A stretch of 64,000 nucleotides of DNA from Algoriphagus kandeliae. GTDB lineage: Bacteria > Bacteroidota > Bacteroidia > Cytophagales > Cyclobacteriaceae. The notes under the pieces were generated by a model. That model ran no database searches. It was not told where the DNA came from and was given only the letters and a program-made list of their open reading frames with translations. The stretch spans positions 372,001-436,000 of the forward strand of contig NZ_SPSB01000004.1 of assembly GCF_004571135.1 (NCBI RefSeq), read 5' to 3'. A program made the translations under genes and the position numbers. This document shows positions 46,396 through 57,207 of the stretch, piece after piece; position 1 is the stretch's first letter, and each line of letters starts with the position of its first letter.

Positions 46396-47220
46396 TTATT
46401 TAGATCTTTTACTGATGATGAACTTGTTTGAATACTTCTTAGGGCTACGGGTTTTCTTACCTTTCGCAAGAAGTCCTGTACGGGATCTAGGATGACCTCC
46501 GGAAGATCGGCCTTCACCACCACCCATTGGGTGATCTACTGGGTTCATAGCCACACCTCTTACTCGAGGTCTTCTTCCTAACCATCTCTTTCTACCGGCT
46601 TTACCAAGAACCACATTCATGTGGTCACCATTGGATACTGTACCCACAGTGGCCATACAAGCACCCAATACAAGTCTCATCTCTCCAGATGGAAGCTTGA
46701 TGGTAACATACTTACCTTCACGAGCAACGATTTGTGCATATCCACCGGCACTTCGTACCATGGCAGCACCTTTGCCCGGCTTCAATTCCACACAGTGTAC
46801 AATAGTACCCATAGGGATGTTAGCCAAAGGCATTGCGTTACCAACTTCTGGAGCAACTTGCTCACCGGAAATCACTGTTTGCCCTACTTGCAAACCTTCC
46901 GGAGCGATAATGTAGGCTTTAGCACCGTCAGCATAGTATAGCAGGGCTAAACGGGCTGTTCTGTTAGGATCGTACTCAATCGCCTTTACGGTAGCTGGAA
47001 CACCAAACTTATTACGCTTGAAGTCCACAACTCTGAGTCTTCTCTTATGACCACCACCGATGTAGCGGGCAGTCATTTTGCCATCATTATTTCTACCACC
47101 TGACTTCTTCAAAGGAGCAAGCAAAGATTTCTCTGGCTTTGATTTGGTGATCTCATCAAAAGCTGGAGCTACTCTGAATCTTGTCCCAGGAGTTACAGGC
47201 TTTAATTTTTTAATTGCCAT
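46396..47220 (-). CDS. rplB: 50S ribosomal protein L2
   Basis: The 274-aa protein helps join the subunits and form the peptidyl transferase centre. The signature [20 protein letters not shown], including the conserved His, is intact, as is [19 protein letters not shown]. Normal length. Confidence 0.98.
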   Translation of the reverse strand: MAIKKLKPVTPGTRFRVAPAFDEITKSKPEKSLLAPLKKSGGRNNDGKMTARYIGGGHKRRLRVVDFKRNKFGVPATVKAIEYDPNRTARLALLYYADGAKAYIIAPEGLQVGQTVISGEQVAPEVGNAMPLANIPMGTIVHCVELKPGKGAAMVRSAGGYAQIVAREGKYVTIKLPSGEMRLVLGACMATVGTVSNGDHMNVVLGKAGRKRWLGRRPRVRGVAMNPVDHPMGGGEGRSSGGHPRSRTGLLAKGKKTRSPKKYSNKFIISKRSK

Positions 47221-47233
47221 GATTTCGATTCAA

Positions 47234-47521
47234 TTAAATTTCTCCGTAAAAGTCAATTACCTCTCCGTCAGCTACCTGTACGATTGCTTTTTTGAAAGCA
47301 TTGGTAAATCCTGACACGATACCTGTCTTGGTGTAGCGAGTCTTACGCTTCGCAGCGTAACGCATGGTTCTTACGGATACCACTTTTACACCGTAGGTTT
47401 TTTCTACAGCATTTTTGATTTCTGGCTTCTTAGCGGTTTTGTCTACGATGAATCCGTAAACTCCTCGCTCATTCATTGCAGAAATCTTTTCTGTAATCAA
47501 AGGCTGCTTTAGAATATCCAT
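47234..47521 (-). CDS. rplW: 50S ribosomal protein L23
   Basis: The 95-aa exit-tunnel-rim protein docks SRP and trigger factor. It shows MDILKQPLITEKISAMNERG and VRTMRYAAKRKTRYTKTG. Located between rplD (4 bp) and rplB (13 bp). Confidence 0.97.
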   Translation of the reverse strand: MDILKQPLITEKISAMNERGVYGFIVDKTAKKPEIKNAVEKTYGVKVVSVRTMRYAAKRKTRYTKTGIVSGFTNAFKKAIVQVADGEVIDFYGEI

Positions 47522-47525
47522 TGTC

Positions 47526-48155
47526 TTATTTCGATAAAATGGTTTCCAACTTACTTACAGAACCTTCACAAAGGACCAAGTGGTCTGCATTAAGAAGGGA
47601 GTAAGTATTCACATCATTCACAGTCACAACTTTTGCCTTAGGGATATTTCTGCTGGACAGGTAAACGTTCTTGTTGTCTTCAGGGAGAACCAAAAGCGTC
47701 TTCTTATCGGATAGCGCCAATCCATTAAGCAAAGCCAGATACGCTTTAGTTTTTGGAGCATCAAAAGAGATGTTTTCCAAAATTGACAAGCTGTTATCTT
47801 TCACCTTGTAAGCAAGGGCAGATTTTCTGGCTAGTTGTTTTACTTTTTTATTGAGTTTGAAAGAGTAATTTCTTGGCTTAGGACCAAAAACTCTACCTCC
47901 ACCTCTAAATACCGGAGATTTCAAAGACCCTGCACGGGCAGTACCGGTACCTTTTTGCTTTTTGATCTTCTTAGTAGATCCAGCAACTTCATTTCTTTCT
48001 TTAGACTTATGTGTTCCCTGTCTTTGATTAGCCAGGTACTGCTTCACATCCAGATAGATGGCGTTGTCATTTGGCTCGATGCCAAAAATCTCATCGGACA
48101 ACTGCACCTTTCTTCCGGTATCTTCGCCTTTTTGATTTAATACTGCTAATTCCAT
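47526..48155 (-). CDS. rplD: 50S ribosomal protein L4
   Basis: The 209-aa protein has an extended tunnel loop ([40 protein letters not shown]). In E. coli it regulates its own operon through an mRNA leader; here the leader upstream of rplC is only about 55 nt with one hairpin. Normal length. Confidence 0.97.
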   Translation of the reverse strand: MELAVLNQKGEDTGRKVQLSDEIFGIEPNDNAIYLDVKQYLANQRQGTHKSKERNEVAGSTKKIKKQKGTGTARAGSLKSPVFRGGGRVFGPKPRNYSFKLNKKVKQLARKSALAYKVKDNSLSILENISFDAPKTKAYLALLNGLALSDKKTLLVLPEDNKNVYLSSRNIPKAKVVTVNDVNTYSLLNADHLVLCEGSVSKLETILSK

Positions 48156-48158
48156 GGC

Positions 48159-48791
48159 TTACTTCTCTAGAATTACATAAGAATTTTTGTGACCTGGTAC
48201 TGAACCGGATACCAAAAGGAGATTTTTCTCAGGATATACTTTCAATACTCTGAGATTCAACACCTTCACACGATTTCCGCCAGTTCTTCCAGCCATTCGC
48301 ATTCCCTTGAATACTCGGGAAGGCCAGGAACAAGCACCGATTGAACCTGGGTGTCGCTGTCTGTTGTGCTGACCGTGAGTTTGACCACCCACACCACCAA
48401 AACCATGACGCTTCACAACCCCCTGGAAGCCTTTACCTTTTGAGGTTCCAATTGCATCGACGAAGTCACCTTCTACGAATACCTCGGAAGCCTTAACCGT
48501 AGCTCCTAGATCTACCTGGCCTTCAAATTCGACCCGGAAATCACGGAACTCAACAACCTTCTGCTTTGGCGTAGTACCGGCCTTCTTGAAGTGACCGATC
48601 AATGGCTTAGGAGTATTTTTCTCCTTTCGCTCTCCATACGCCAACTGCACTGCGTTGTACCCGTCTGTTTCAACGTTTTTTACTTGCGTCACTACGCAAG
48701 GACCAGCTTCTATTAGCGTGCATGCGACATTACGTCCATCGGCACTAAAAATGCTAGTCATTCCTACTTTTTTACCTATTATACCAGACAT
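48159..48791 (-). CDS. rplC: 50S ribosomal protein L3
   Basis: The 210-aa early assembly protein starts [20 protein letters not shown] and has the signature [20 protein letters not shown] and [20 protein letters not shown]. It is the first gene of its transcript: a consensus promoter lies about 60 bp upstream, after the rpsJ terminator. Confidence 0.98.
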   Translation of the reverse strand: MSGIIGKKVGMTSIFSADGRNVACTLIEAGPCVVTQVKNVETDGYNAVQLAYGERKEKNTPKPLIGHFKKAGTTPKQKVVEFRDFRVEFEGQVDLGATVKASEVFVEGDFVDAIGTSKGKGFQGVVKRHGFGGVGGQTHGQHNRQRHPGSIGACSWPSRVFKGMRMAGRTGGNRVKVLNLRVLKVYPEKNLLLVSGSVPGHKNSYVILEK

Positions 48792-48813
48792 CTTTTGAAG
48801 ATAATTTGATAAT

Positions 48814-48837
48814 CCACAAGCGTTTATGCGCTTGGGG
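48814..48837 (-). promoter_or_regulatory. Hairpin in the rplC mRNA leader
   Basis: CAAGCG (48817-48822) / CGCTTG (48829-48834) with a short extension beyond one mismatch. It lies in the predicted 55-nt 5' leader of the rplC operon, where ribosomal-protein autoregulation would act. No U-run follows. Confidence 0.45.
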
Positions 48838-48852
48838 CCTTTTTAAGGACTG

Positions 48853-48883
48853 CAAAGTTACTGAAATAAAATTCTGCAGCAAA
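48853..48883 (-). promoter_or_regulatory. Consensus promoter of the rplC ribosomal-protein operon
   Basis: On the minus strand: TTTG (48880-48883), exactly 19 bp, then TAACTTTG (48853-48860). Exact match to TTTG-N19-TAnnTTTG. Transcription would start near 48846, about 55 nt before the rplC ATG. Confidence 0.88.
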
Positions 48884-48985
48884 CCCCAACTCTTATATTT
48901 TCAAACATTTACAAAATATTTACCTAGGATTGAGGTTAAAATACCCCTCTATCCAACAGGATCTTTGCAGAATCAGGGCAAAACA

Positions 48986-49016
48986 AAAGACCTGCAAAAA
49001 TTTGCAGGTCTTTTTT
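48986..49016. terminator. Terminator downstream of rpsJ
   Basis: Inverted repeat GACCTGCAAA (48989-48998) / TTTGCAGGTC (49001-49010). A T-run of six follows on the plus strand and four T's on the minus strand. It is placed after rpsJ and before the rplC promoter, so it ends the rpsL-rpsG-fusA-rpsJ unit. Confidence 0.8.
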
Positions 49017-49039
49017 GTATATAAATTTGGTTTAGTCTG

Positions 49040-49345
49040 TCAGACTTTGATCTCAACATCCACACCACTTGGAAGCTCGATTTTCATCAAAGCATCTACA
49101 GTTTTGGATGAGTTGGAATAAATGTCCACCAAGCGTTTGTAAGTACAAAGCTGGTATTGATCTCTCGCTTTCTTGTTTACGTGTGGAGATTTCAATACAG
49201 TGAATTTCTCCTTCTTAGTAGGCAATGGAATTGGACCTACAACGACAGCTCCGGTAGCTTTTACCGCTTTCACGATCTTCTCTGATGACTTGTCCACCAG
49301 GGTGTGATCGTATGACTTTAGTTTTATTCTAATTTTCTGATTCAT
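49040..49345 (-). CDS. rpsJ: 30S ribosomal protein S10 / transcription antitermination factor NusE
   Basis: The 101-aa protein starts [20 protein letters not shown] and has [20 protein letters not shown]. It lies 12 bp after fusA and is split from the rplC operon by a terminator and a promoter, so S10 is expressed with the str genes and not with the S10 operon. Confidence 0.98.
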   Translation of the reverse strand: MNQKIRIKLKSYDHTLVDKSSEKIVKAVKATGAVVVGPIPLPTKKEKFTVLKSPHVNKKARDQYQLCTYKRLVDIYSNSSKTVDALMKIELPSGVDVEIKV

Positions 49346-49357
49346 CGCAAATATTGA

Positions 49358-51478
49358 TTAGGCGTTCTGACCTTTTACGTTAGCAATTACGCTCTCAGCA
49401 ATGTTGTTAGGCACTGGCTCATAGTGAGAGAATGTCAAAGTAGCAGTAGCTCTACCGGAAGAGATGGTTCTCAAATCGGTGATATACCCGAACAACTCAG
49501 ACAAAGGAACAGAAGCTTTAACTACAGTAGAGGTACCTTTCGTATCCATACCTTTCATCAAACCTCTTCTTCTATTCAAGTCACCGGTGATAGGACCAGT
49601 GTATTCGTCAGGAGTCACTACGTCTACAGACATGATAGGCTCAAGCAACTGAGGCTTACACTTCTTAGCTGCTTCTTTGAAACCAATTCTAGCTGCCAAT
49701 TCAAATGAAAGCGCATCGGAATCGACATCGTGGAAAGATCCGTGGAATAGACGAACCTTCATAGATTCTACCGGATAACCAGCCAAAGGTCCATTCTTCA
49801 TCGCTTCAGCAAAACCTTTTTGGATAGATGGAATGAATTCTTTTGGAATCACACCACCCACGATCGCGTTTACAAACTCCAATCCAGGCTTCACTTCACC
49901 AGTCTCAGGGTCAGCTTCTCTTGGGCCTAATTCGAAGACAATATCTGCAAATTTACCTTTACCACCAGTCTGCTTCTTATAAACCTCTTTGTGTTCAACT
50001 GAACCAAACAAAGCTTCCTTATATGCAACCTGAGGAGCACCTTGGTTGATTTCAACTTTAAATTCACGCTTCAATCGGTCGATGATGATATCAAGGTGAA
50101 GCTCTCCCATTCCTCTCAAGATGGTCTGACCAGTTTCGTGATCAGTATTTACTTGGAGGGTTGGATCTTCTTCAACCAACTTAGCGATAGCCATACCTAA
50201 TTTATCTACGTCAGCTTGAGTTTTAGCTTCGATAGCATAACCGATAACTGGCTCAGGGAAAATCATAGATTCCAATACCACTTTACGCTTTTCATCGCAA
50301 AGCGTATCACCAGTCTTGATATCCTTAAATCCTACAACCGCACCGATATCACCAGCCATCAATCGCTCAATCTGATTTTGCTTATTGGCGTGCATCTGGA
50401 ATACTCGGGAGATACGCTCCTTGTTTCCAGAACGGCTATTGAATACATAAGAGCCAGACTCAAGTTTTCCAGAGTAAGCTCTTACAAAACAAAGTCTACC
50501 TACAAATGGGTCAGTAGCAATTTTGAAAGCCAAACCTGCAAATGGTTCGTTTTCGTCAGGTGCAATTCGAATTTCTTCTTCTTCGTTATCCAAAGCGTGA
50601 CCTACGATGTCGTCCTTATCCAATGGAGAAGGCAACAATTCCATCACCAAGTCAAGCATGGTTTGAACACCTTTGTTTTTGAATGAAGATCCGCAGACCA
50701 TAGGAACAATCTTCATGTCGATTGTTGCTTTACGCAACGCAGTCAAGATCTCCTCTTCGGTAATAGAATCTGGATCGTCGAAGAACTTCTCCATAAGAGA
50801 CTCATCGTATTCAGCAACAGCTTCCAACAAATGCTCTCTCCATTGAGCAACTTCGTCTTCCAAATCTGCAGGGATATCTACAACCTCATAGGTCATTCCC
50901 ATATCGTCTTCATTCCAAACGATTCCTCTGTTGTTGATCAAGTCAACTACTCCACGGAATTTGTCTTCAGCACCGATTGGAATTTGCAAAGGAACAGCAT
51001 AGCTACCCAACATATCTTTCACTTGACGACATACGTCAAGGAAGTTAGCACCAGCACGGTCCATTTTATTAACGAAACCGATACGAGGCACTTTATAATT
51101 GTCTGCAAGTCTCCAGTTAGTTTCGGACTGAGGCTCTACCCCATCCACAGCACTGAAAAGGAAAACCAACCCATCCAATACTCGAAGAGAACGGTTTACC
51201 TCTACGGTAAAGTCTACGTGTCCAGGAGTATCAATGATGTTGATTTGATATTTGTGATCTCTGTAATTCCAAAAAACGGTAGTAGCAGCAGAAGTAATGG
51301 TAATACCTCTTTCCTGCTCTTGTGCCATCCAGTCCATGGTAGCAGCACCATCGTGAACCTCACCGATTTTGTGAGAAACGCCAGAGTAAAAAAGGATTCG
51401 CTCAGTAGTAGTAGTTTTACCGGCATCAATGTGAGCAGCGATACCGATGTTTCGGGTGTATCTTAAATCTCTTGCCAT
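49358..51478 (-). CDS. fusA: Elongation factor G
   Basis: The 706-aa translocase GTPase shows the P-loop AHIDAGKT (15-22), switch [20 protein letters not shown] and NKMD. All five domains are present (ends [20 protein letters not shown]). No tuf gene follows it, unlike in the classical str operon. Normal length. Confidence 0.98.
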   Translation of the reverse strand: MARDLRYTRNIGIAAHIDAGKTTTTERILFYSGVSHKIGEVHDGAATMDWMAQEQERGITITSAATTVFWNYRDHKYQINIIDTPGHVDFTVEVNRSLRVLDGLVFLFSAVDGVEPQSETNWRLADNYKVPRIGFVNKMDRAGANFLDVCRQVKDMLGSYAVPLQIPIGAEDKFRGVVDLINNRGIVWNEDDMGMTYEVVDIPADLEDEVAQWREHLLEAVAEYDESLMEKFFDDPDSITEEEILTALRKATIDMKIVPMVCGSSFKNKGVQTMLDLVMELLPSPLDKDDIVGHALDNEEEEIRIAPDENEPFAGLAFKIATDPFVGRLCFVRAYSGKLESGSYVFNSRSGNKERISRVFQMHANKQNQIERLMAGDIGAVVGFKDIKTGDTLCDEKRKVVLESMIFPEPVIGYAIEAKTQADVDKLGMAIAKLVEEDPTLQVNTDHETGQTILRGMGELHLDIIIDRLKREFKVEINQGAPQVAYKEALFGSVEHKEVYKKQTGGKGKFADIVFELGPREADPETGEVKPGLEFVNAIVGGVIPKEFIPSIQKGFAEAMKNGPLAGYPVESMKVRLFHGSFHDVDSDALSFELAARIGFKEAAKKCKPQLLEPIMSVDVVTPDEYTGPITGDLNRRRGLMKGMDTKGTSTVVKASVPLSELFGYITDLRTISSGRATATLTFSHYEPVPNNIAESVIANVKGQNA

Positions 51479-51484
51479 CCTAAA

Positions 51485-51952
51485 TTAAAATCTAAAGTGA
51501 GAGAATGCTTTGTTGGCTTCTGCCATTCTGTGCGTATCATCTTTTTTCTTCACAGCGGCTCCTTCGCCTTTGGAAGCTGCGATGATTTCACCCGCCAATC
51601 TGTCCATCATAGTTTTCTCACCTCTTTTTCGTGCATAGGTGATCATCCATTTGATTCCTAGGGAGATTTTTCTTTCAGGTCTGACTTCCATAGGAACCTG
51701 GAATGTAGCACCACCAACTCTACGACTCTTCACCTCAACGGATGGAGAAATATTGTTTAGCGCTTTTTTCCAAACTTCAAGACCATTCTCACCTACTTTT
51801 GCCTCCACTTTCTCGATTGCATCGTAGAAAATGTTGTAAGCAATACTCTTCTTCCCGTCGATCATCAGACAGTTTACAAACTTGGTCACCAAAGTATCAT
51901 TGAACTTTGGATCGGGAAGAATATATCTCTTCTTTGGTTTCGCTTTTCTCAT
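51485..51952 (-). CDS. rpsG: 30S ribosomal protein S7
   Basis: The 155-aa 16S 3'-domain-binding protein starts [20 protein letters not shown] and has [20 protein letters not shown] and the C-terminal [13 protein letters not shown]. It lies 6 bp before fusA. Confidence 0.98.
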   Translation of the reverse strand: MRKAKPKKRYILPDPKFNDTLVTKFVNCLMIDGKKSIAYNIFYDAIEKVEAKVGENGLEVWKKALNNISPSVEVKSRRVGGATFQVPMEVRPERKISLGIKWMITYARKRGEKTMMDRLAGEIIAASKGEGAAVKKKDDTHRMAEANKAFSHFRF

Positions 51953-51971
51953 TTTTCTTTCTAATTACAAA

Positions 51972-52361
51972 TTACTTTTTGGCTGCTCCAGCCTTTGGTC
52001 TTTTTGCACCGTACTTGGAACGACCTTGCTTTCTGTCTTTCACACCTGCAGTATCTAGTGCACCTCGGATGATGTGATATCTTACACCTGGAAGGTCTTT
52101 CACACGACCACCTCGAATCAATACGATTGAGTGCTCCTGCAAATTGTGTCCTTCACCCGGAATGTAAGCGTTCACTTCTTTTCCGTTTGTCAATCTCACC
52201 CTTGCCACCTTTCTCATCGCCGAGTTAGGTTTCTTAGGGGTAGTAGTGTACACCCTGGTACAAACCCCTCTTCGCTGTGGACATGCATCCAAAGCTCTTG
52301 ATTTTGATTTGGTTTCCAGCGTTGTTCTACCTTTTCTTACTAACTGTTGTATAGTAGGCAT
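51972..52361 (-). CDS. rpsL: 30S ribosomal protein S12
   Basis: The 129-aa decoding-centre protein shows [18 protein letters not shown] and [15 protein letters not shown]. The lysines at positions 43 and 88, where changes confer streptomycin resistance, are wild type. It is the first gene of the str unit, 47 bp after its promoter's -7 element. Confidence 0.98.
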   Translation of the reverse strand: MPTIQQLVRKGRTTLETKSKSRALDACPQRRGVCTRVYTTTPKKPNSAMRKVARVRLTNGKEVNAYIPGEGHNLQEHSIVLIRGGRVKDLPGVRYHIIRGALDTAGVKDRKQGRSKYGAKRPKAGAAKK

Positions 52362-52407
52362 TAACTGATAATATTTAGTTTTCTGTAAACTGTTGAATTT
52401 TGGACTG

Positions 52408-52438
52408 CAAAGGTAAAGAAAGTAATAAGACTAACAAA
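52408..52438 (-). promoter_or_regulatory. Consensus promoter of the rpsL-rpsG-fusA-rpsJ operon
   Basis: On the minus strand: TTTG (52435-52438), exactly 19 bp, then TACCTTTG (52408-52415). Exact match to the Bacteroidota promoter consensus. It sits in the gap after the DUF3467 gene. Confidence 0.88.
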
Positions 52439-52458
52439 ATTAAGCAGTTATATTTTTG

Positions 52459-52782
52459 TTACGCTTCACCCGGAGTTCCGAAGCTAATTGGGAACCTCGG
52501 AGACTCATCACTTGGGTTGATTTTACCAAAAGCAGCCTCGTATTTTTCAATATTGTCTTTCAAAGCAGCCAAAAGCCGTCTTGCATGATCTGGTGTCACG
52601 ATAATCCGGGACTTTACTTTTGCTTTAGGAACTCCTGGCATGAGGCGAATAAAATCAATCACAAACTCAGAATTGGAGTGGGCAATCATCGCCAAATTGC
52701 AGTAAGTACCTTCTGCTACCTCTTCCGATAGTTCCACATTAATTTGTTGATCCGGTCTTTTTTGTCCTTTATCTTCATTCAT
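52459..52782 (-). CDS. DUF3467 family protein
   Basis: The 107-aa cytoplasmic protein has the DUF3467 pattern: ELSEEVAEGTYCNLAMIAHS, FVIDFIRLMPGVPKAKVKSR and IIVTPDHARRLLAALKDNIE. Function is unknown. Its position between rpoC and rpsL is one I know from other Bacteroidota. It starts 66 bp after the rpoC stop, behind a terminator, and its own promoter is not clear. Confidence 0.9.
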   Translation of the reverse strand: MNEDKGQKRPDQQINVELSEEVAEGTYCNLAMIAHSNSEFVIDFIRLMPGVPKAKVKSRIIVTPDHARRLLAALKDNIEKYEAAFGKINPSDESPRFPISFGTPGEA

Positions 52783-52793
52783 GGTTTTGGGGA

Positions 52794-52824
52794 TTAAAAA
52801 AGGCCTGTACGTTTATACAGGCCT
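52794..52824 (-). terminator. Terminator downstream of rpoC
   Basis: Perfect stem AGGCCTGTA (52801-52809) / TACAGGCCT (52816-52824), followed on the minus strand by six T. It lies between rpoC and the DUF3467 gene, whose expression may depend on read-through. Confidence 0.9.
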
Positions 52825-52847
52825 ATTTTCAGTTTAATTCAAATATA

Positions 52848-55800
52848 TTATAGAATTGCTTCGCTAGACTTTTGAGAAGGAACTTCCATGTTTTCGGATA
52901 GCTTCTCGTATTCCTCCTTAGAACCAACGATCATCTTTTGGAATCTTCGCTGTCCTGTACCAGCAGGAATCAAGTGTCCAACAATTACGTTTTCTTTCAA
53001 ACCTAGCAATTCATCACGCTTACCTCTGATGGAAGCTTCTGAAAGCACCTTGGTAGTTTCCTGGAAGGAAGCTGCAGAGATAAAGCTTTCAGTACCCAAG
53101 GACGCCGCCGTAATACCTTGTAGCGTTGGCTTAGATACAGCTGGCTCTGCGTCACGAACCTGAACCAGTTTAAGATCCTTTCGCTTCAAGCTGGAATTTT
53201 CATCCCGAAGTCTTCTAGCAGAAATAATCATTCCTGGCTTCAAAGTCGAGGAGTCTCCAGCATCCATCACTACTTTCTTATCAAGAATCATATCGTTCTC
53301 TTCGCGGAATGCCCACTTATCAACGGTTTGACCTTGCAAGAAGCTTGTGTCACCTGCATCTAGGATTTCAACTTTCTGCATCATTTGAGATACGATTACC
53401 TCAATGTGCTTATCGTTGATTTTTACACCCTGAAGTCGGTAAACTTCCTGAATCTCGTTAACCAAATACTCTTGAACTGCAGTAGGTCCTTTGATTGCCA
53501 AGATGTCATTTGGAGTAATTGCTCCATCAGAGAGAGGCTCACCAGCGCGAATGAAGTCGTTTTCCTGAACCAAGATATGCTTGGATAGAGAAACCATATA
53601 CTTCTTCACAACTCCATCTTTGGACTCAATGATAATCTCACGGTTACCACGCTTGATACCTCCATAAGTTACCACACCGTCGATTTCGGAAACGACTGCA
53701 GGGTTGGATGGGTTTCGAGCTTCGAACAATTCCGTTACTCTTGGAAGACCACCGGTGATGTCTCGGGTTTTACCAACAGATCGAGGGATTTTCACCAAAA
53801 TCTGTCCAGCTTTTACTTTATCTCCCAAGTCAACTGCCAAGTGAGCTCCTACTGGAATATTGTAAGCCTTACTGTCCTCACCATAGTTCACCACGATGGC
53901 AGGGTTCTTAGTTCTATCCTTAGTTTCGATGATTACTTTTTCACGGAAACCAGTCTGATCATCGGCTACTTCTTTATAAGTAATACCTTCAACGATAGAC
54001 TCGAATTCAACAGAACCATCAAATTCAGAAAGAATCACAGCGTTGTATGGATCCCAAGTACAAAGCGAATCACCTTTTGCTACCTTCTGACCATCTTTTA
54101 CATTCAAGATAGCACCATAAGGAACGTGGTTAGAAACAAGGGCTTTACCATTTTTGGCATCATTGATTCGGATTTCTCCGGATCGACCCATTACCACTGT
54201 AACTGGCTCTCCATCTTTATTAGTGGTTTCGAGGAATCTCAATTCCTCATCGAATTCAACCACACCTTCAAACTTAGCATTGATACTTGCATCAACTGCC
54301 ATGTTAGAAGCCGTACCACCTACGTGGAATGTACGAAGTGTCAACTGAGTACCTGGTTCACCGATAGACTGTGCAGCAATAACACCCACAGCTTCACCAG
54401 CATGCACCATTTTACCAGTAGCTAGATTTCGACCGTAACACTTAGAACATACACCCCGACGAGTTTCACAAGTCAATACGGAACGTATTTCAACTTCTTC
54501 AATCGCTGATTCATCTACTAAAGCAGCAATCTCATCGTCGATTTCAACTCCTGCAGGAATAATCAATTCGTCTGAAACTGGATCATATACATCGTGTACA
54601 GACACACGGCCCAAGATTCTTTCAGAAAGTGGCTCAACGATATCTTCATTGTCCTTCAGAGCCTGAACCACCAGACCTCTTAAAGTACCACAGTCATCCT
54701 CAGTCACGATCATGTCTTGTGCTACGTCCACCAATCGACGAGTCAAGTAACCCGCATCGGCAGTTTTCAAAGCTGTATCAGCAAGACCTTTACGTGCACC
54801 GTGGGTAGAGATAAAGTACTCGAGTACGTCCAAACCTTCCTTAAAGTTGGAAAGGATTGGGTTTTCGATGATTTCACCTACAGAACCTTGCAGGTTTTTC
54901 TGAGGCTTAGCCATCAGACCTCGCATACCTCCCAACTGACGGATTTGCTCTCTAGATCCTCGAGCACCGGAGTGCATCATCATGTAGATTGCATTGAATC
55001 CTTGCTTATCATCCTCCATTTGCTTCATAAGGATGTTGGTCAAGTGAGAGTTGGTACGAGTCCAAATATCAATTACCTGATTGTATCGCTCGTTGTCGGT
55101 GATCAGACCCATTAGGTAGTTGTTCCAAACAGCATCTACTTCCTCCTTGGCCTTAGCAATCATTGGATCTTTTTCATCCGGAATGATTACATCATTAAGC
55201 CCCATGGAAAGACCACCTCGGTAAGCCATCTGGAATCCAAGATGCTTGATGTCATCCAAGAATTGCGCAGTACGAGCAACTCCACAAACTTTCACCACCT
55301 TAGCGATGATTTGCTGAAGTTTTTTCTTGGTTAGAAGCTCGTTCACATACCCTACCTCTTCTGGAACGAATTGATTGAAAATCAATCGACCCGCTACGGT
55401 GTCAACCAATTCTTCCTTCAATTCACCTTCCGGAGTACGAACAGTCACTTTACACTTAATATGTGCGTGTTGGGAAATCTGTCCCTCGTTGAGAGCAATA
55501 ATCACTTCCTCCTGTCCATAGAAGGTCATCCCTTCACCTAGAACTGGTTCTTCTGGAGTAGACTTTTTACCTTTTGTTACATAGTAAAGTCCCAATACCA
55601 TGTCCTGAGAAGGTACCGTGATAGGAGCTCCGTTCGCAGGGTTAAGGATATTGTGAGAAGAAAGCATCAAAGTTGAAGCTTCCAAAATCGCCTCATGACC
55701 TAGCGGTACGTGTACAGCCATTTGGTCACCATCAAAGTCAGCGTTAAACGCTGTACATACCAATGGGTGAAGCTGGATAGCTTTTCCTTCGATCAATTTT

Positions 55801-57158
55801 GGCTGGAATGCCTGGATACCCAATCTGTGAAGAGTTGGGGCACGGTTAAGAAGAACCGGATGTCCTTTCAAAACATTTTCCAAAATATCCCAAACCACAG
55901 GATCTTTACGATCCACAATTTTCTTAGCCGACTTAACTGTCTTTACAATACCTCTTTCGATCAGCTTTCTGATGATAAATGGCTTGAAAAGCTCAGCTGC
56001 CATATTTTTAGGAAGACCACACTCGTGAAGCTTCAATTCAGGACCTACCACGATCACAGATCGACCGGAGTAATCCACACGCTTACCGAGCAAGTTTTGA
56101 CGGAATCGACCTTGCTTTCCTTTCAACATATCGGAAAGGGATTTCAAGGCACGGTTACCATCTGATCTTACCGCATTTACTTTTCTTGAGTTATCAAAAA
56201 GAGAATCTACCGCTTCCTGAAGCATACGCTTCTCGTTTCTCAAAATCACCTCAGGTGCTTTGATATCGATCAATCGCTTCAAACGATTATTTCGGATGAT
56301 TACTCTTCGATAAAGGTCATTCAAATCAGATGTTGCAAATCGACCTCCATCCAATGGAACCAATGGTCTCAATTCTGGTGGAATAACCGGAACCATTCGG
56401 ACGATCATCCACTCTGGACGGTTTTCGATTCGAGTGCGGGCATCACGGAACGCTTCAACAACCTTCAATCGCTTCAAAGCTTCTGCTTTTCGCTGCTGAG
56501 AAGTATCAGTTGCTGCTTGGTGACGCAAAGAATAAGAAAGATCATCCAAATCCAATCTAGCAAGAAGCATTTCCAATGCCTCTGCACCCATTTTAGCGAT
56601 GAACTTGTTAGGATCATCATCATCCAATAGGTGATTTTCTTTTGGAAGCTTATCCATGATATCCAAGTACTCATCTTCAGTCAAGAAGTCTAAGTACTGA
56701 ATACCATCTTCCTCTTTTACCCCAGCTTGGATAACTACATATCGCTCGTAATAAACGATTTGATCAAGCTTCTTGGTAGGAAGGCCTAATAGGTATCCGA
56801 TTTTATTTGGAAGTGATTTGAAATACCAAATATGGGCAACAGGAACCACCAATTCGATGTGTCCCATTCGCTCACGACGTACTTTCTTCTCAGTCACTTC
56901 TACGCCACAACGGTCGCAGATAATGCCTTTGTATCTGATGCGCTTGTATTTACCACAATGACATTCCCAGTCTTTAACCGGACCAAAAATCCGCTCACAG
57001 AACAAGCCCCCCATTTCAGGCTTGTAGGTTCTGTAGTTGATGGTTTCTGGCTGGGTCACTTCACCATTTGAGCTATCCAGGATAGATTCCGGGCTAGCCA
57101 AACTGATGGTGACTCTCGAAAAGTCATTGTTGAGTTTTTTGTTTTTTCTGAACGCCAT
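52848..57158 (-). CDS. rpoC: DNA-directed RNA polymerase beta' subunit
   Basis: The 1436-aa subunit starts [20 protein letters not shown] at 57158; a longer frame to 57197 has no family support. The zinc site C66/C68/C81/C84 (ECHCGK, IICDRC) and the catalytic Mg site NADFDGDQM are intact. The second zinc site [15 protein letters not shown] and trigger loop [16 protein letters not shown] are present. It follows rpoB by 49 bp and ends at a terminator. Confidence 0.98.
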   Translation of the reverse strand: MAFRKNKKLNNDFSRVTISLASPESILDSSNGEVTQPETINYRTYKPEMGGLFCERIFGPVKDWECHCGKYKRIRYKGIICDRCGVEVTEKKVRRERMGHIELVVPVAHIWYFKSLPNKIGYLLGLPTKKLDQIVYYERYVVIQAGVKEEDGIQYLDFLTEDEYLDIMDKLPKENHLLDDDDPNKFIAKMGAEALEMLLARLDLDDLSYSLRHQAATDTSQQRKAEALKRLKVVEAFRDARTRIENRPEWMIVRMVPVIPPELRPLVPLDGGRFATSDLNDLYRRVIIRNNRLKRLIDIKAPEVILRNEKRMLQEAVDSLFDNSRKVNAVRSDGNRALKSLSDMLKGKQGRFRQNLLGKRVDYSGRSVIVVGPELKLHECGLPKNMAAELFKPFIIRKLIERGIVKTVKSAKKIVDRKDPVVWDILENVLKGHPVLLNRAPTLHRLGIQAFQPKLIEGKAIQLHPLVCTAFNADFDGDQMAVHVPLGHEAILEASTLMLSSHNILNPANGAPITVPSQDMVLGLYYVTKGKKSTPEEPVLGEGMTFYGQEEVIIALNEGQISQHAHIKCKVTVRTPEGELKEELVDTVAGRLIFNQFVPEEVGYVNELLTKKKLQQIIAKVVKVCGVARTAQFLDDIKHLGFQMAYRGGLSMGLNDVIIPDEKDPMIAKAKEEVDAVWNNYLMGLITDNERYNQVIDIWTRTNSHLTNILMKQMEDDKQGFNAIYMMMHSGARGSREQIRQLGGMRGLMAKPQKNLQGSVGEIIENPILSNFKEGLDVLEYFISTHGARKGLADTALKTADAGYLTRRLVDVAQDMIVTEDDCGTLRGLVVQALKDNEDIVEPLSERILGRVSVHDVYDPVSDELIIPAGVEIDDEIAALVDESAIEEVEIRSVLTCETRRGVCSKCYGRNLATGKMVHAGEAVGVIAAQSIGEPGTQLTLRTFHVGGTASNMAVDASINAKFEGVVEFDEELRFLETTNKDGEPVTVVMGRSGEIRINDAKNGKALVSNHVPYGAILNVKDGQKVAKGDSLCTWDPYNAVILSEFDGSVEFESIVEGITYKEVADDQTGFREKVIIETKDRTKNPAIVVNYGEDSKAYNIPVGAHLAVDLGDKVKAGQILVKIPRSVGKTRDITGGLPRVTELFEARNPSNPAVVSEIDGVVTYGGIKRGNREIIIESKDGVVKKYMVSLSKHILVQENDFIRAGEPLSDGAITPNDILAIKGPTAVQEYLVNEIQEVYRLQGVKINDKHIEVIVSQMMQKVEILDAGDTSFLQGQTVDKWAFREENDMILDKKVVMDAGDSSTLKPGMIISARRLRDENSSLKRKDLKLVQVRDAEPAVSKPTLQGITAASLGTESFISAASFQETTKVLSEASIRGKRDELLGLKENVIVGHLIPAGTGQRRFQKMIVGSKEEYEKLSENMEVPSQKSSEAIL

Positions 57159-57207
57159 AATTTTTGAAAGATATGTGAAGGGCGGTTTCCCGCCCAAATG
57201 AGCCTAA

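Noticed and set aside
50831-51466. Long open frame on the + strand opposite fusA (about 211 codons)
   Set aside because: It is antisense to a full-length, strongly conserved elongation factor G gene, has no family resemblance and has the composition expected for a reverse-complement shadow.
52840-52847. TATATTTG element at the end of rpoC as a promoter for the DUF3467 gene
   Set aside because: It matches the -7 consensus, but no TTTG is found 19 bp upstream and the rpoC terminator lies between it and the gene.
53841-54425. Open frame of about 194 codons opposite rpoC
   Set aside because: Antisense shadow of rpoC; no recognisable domain.
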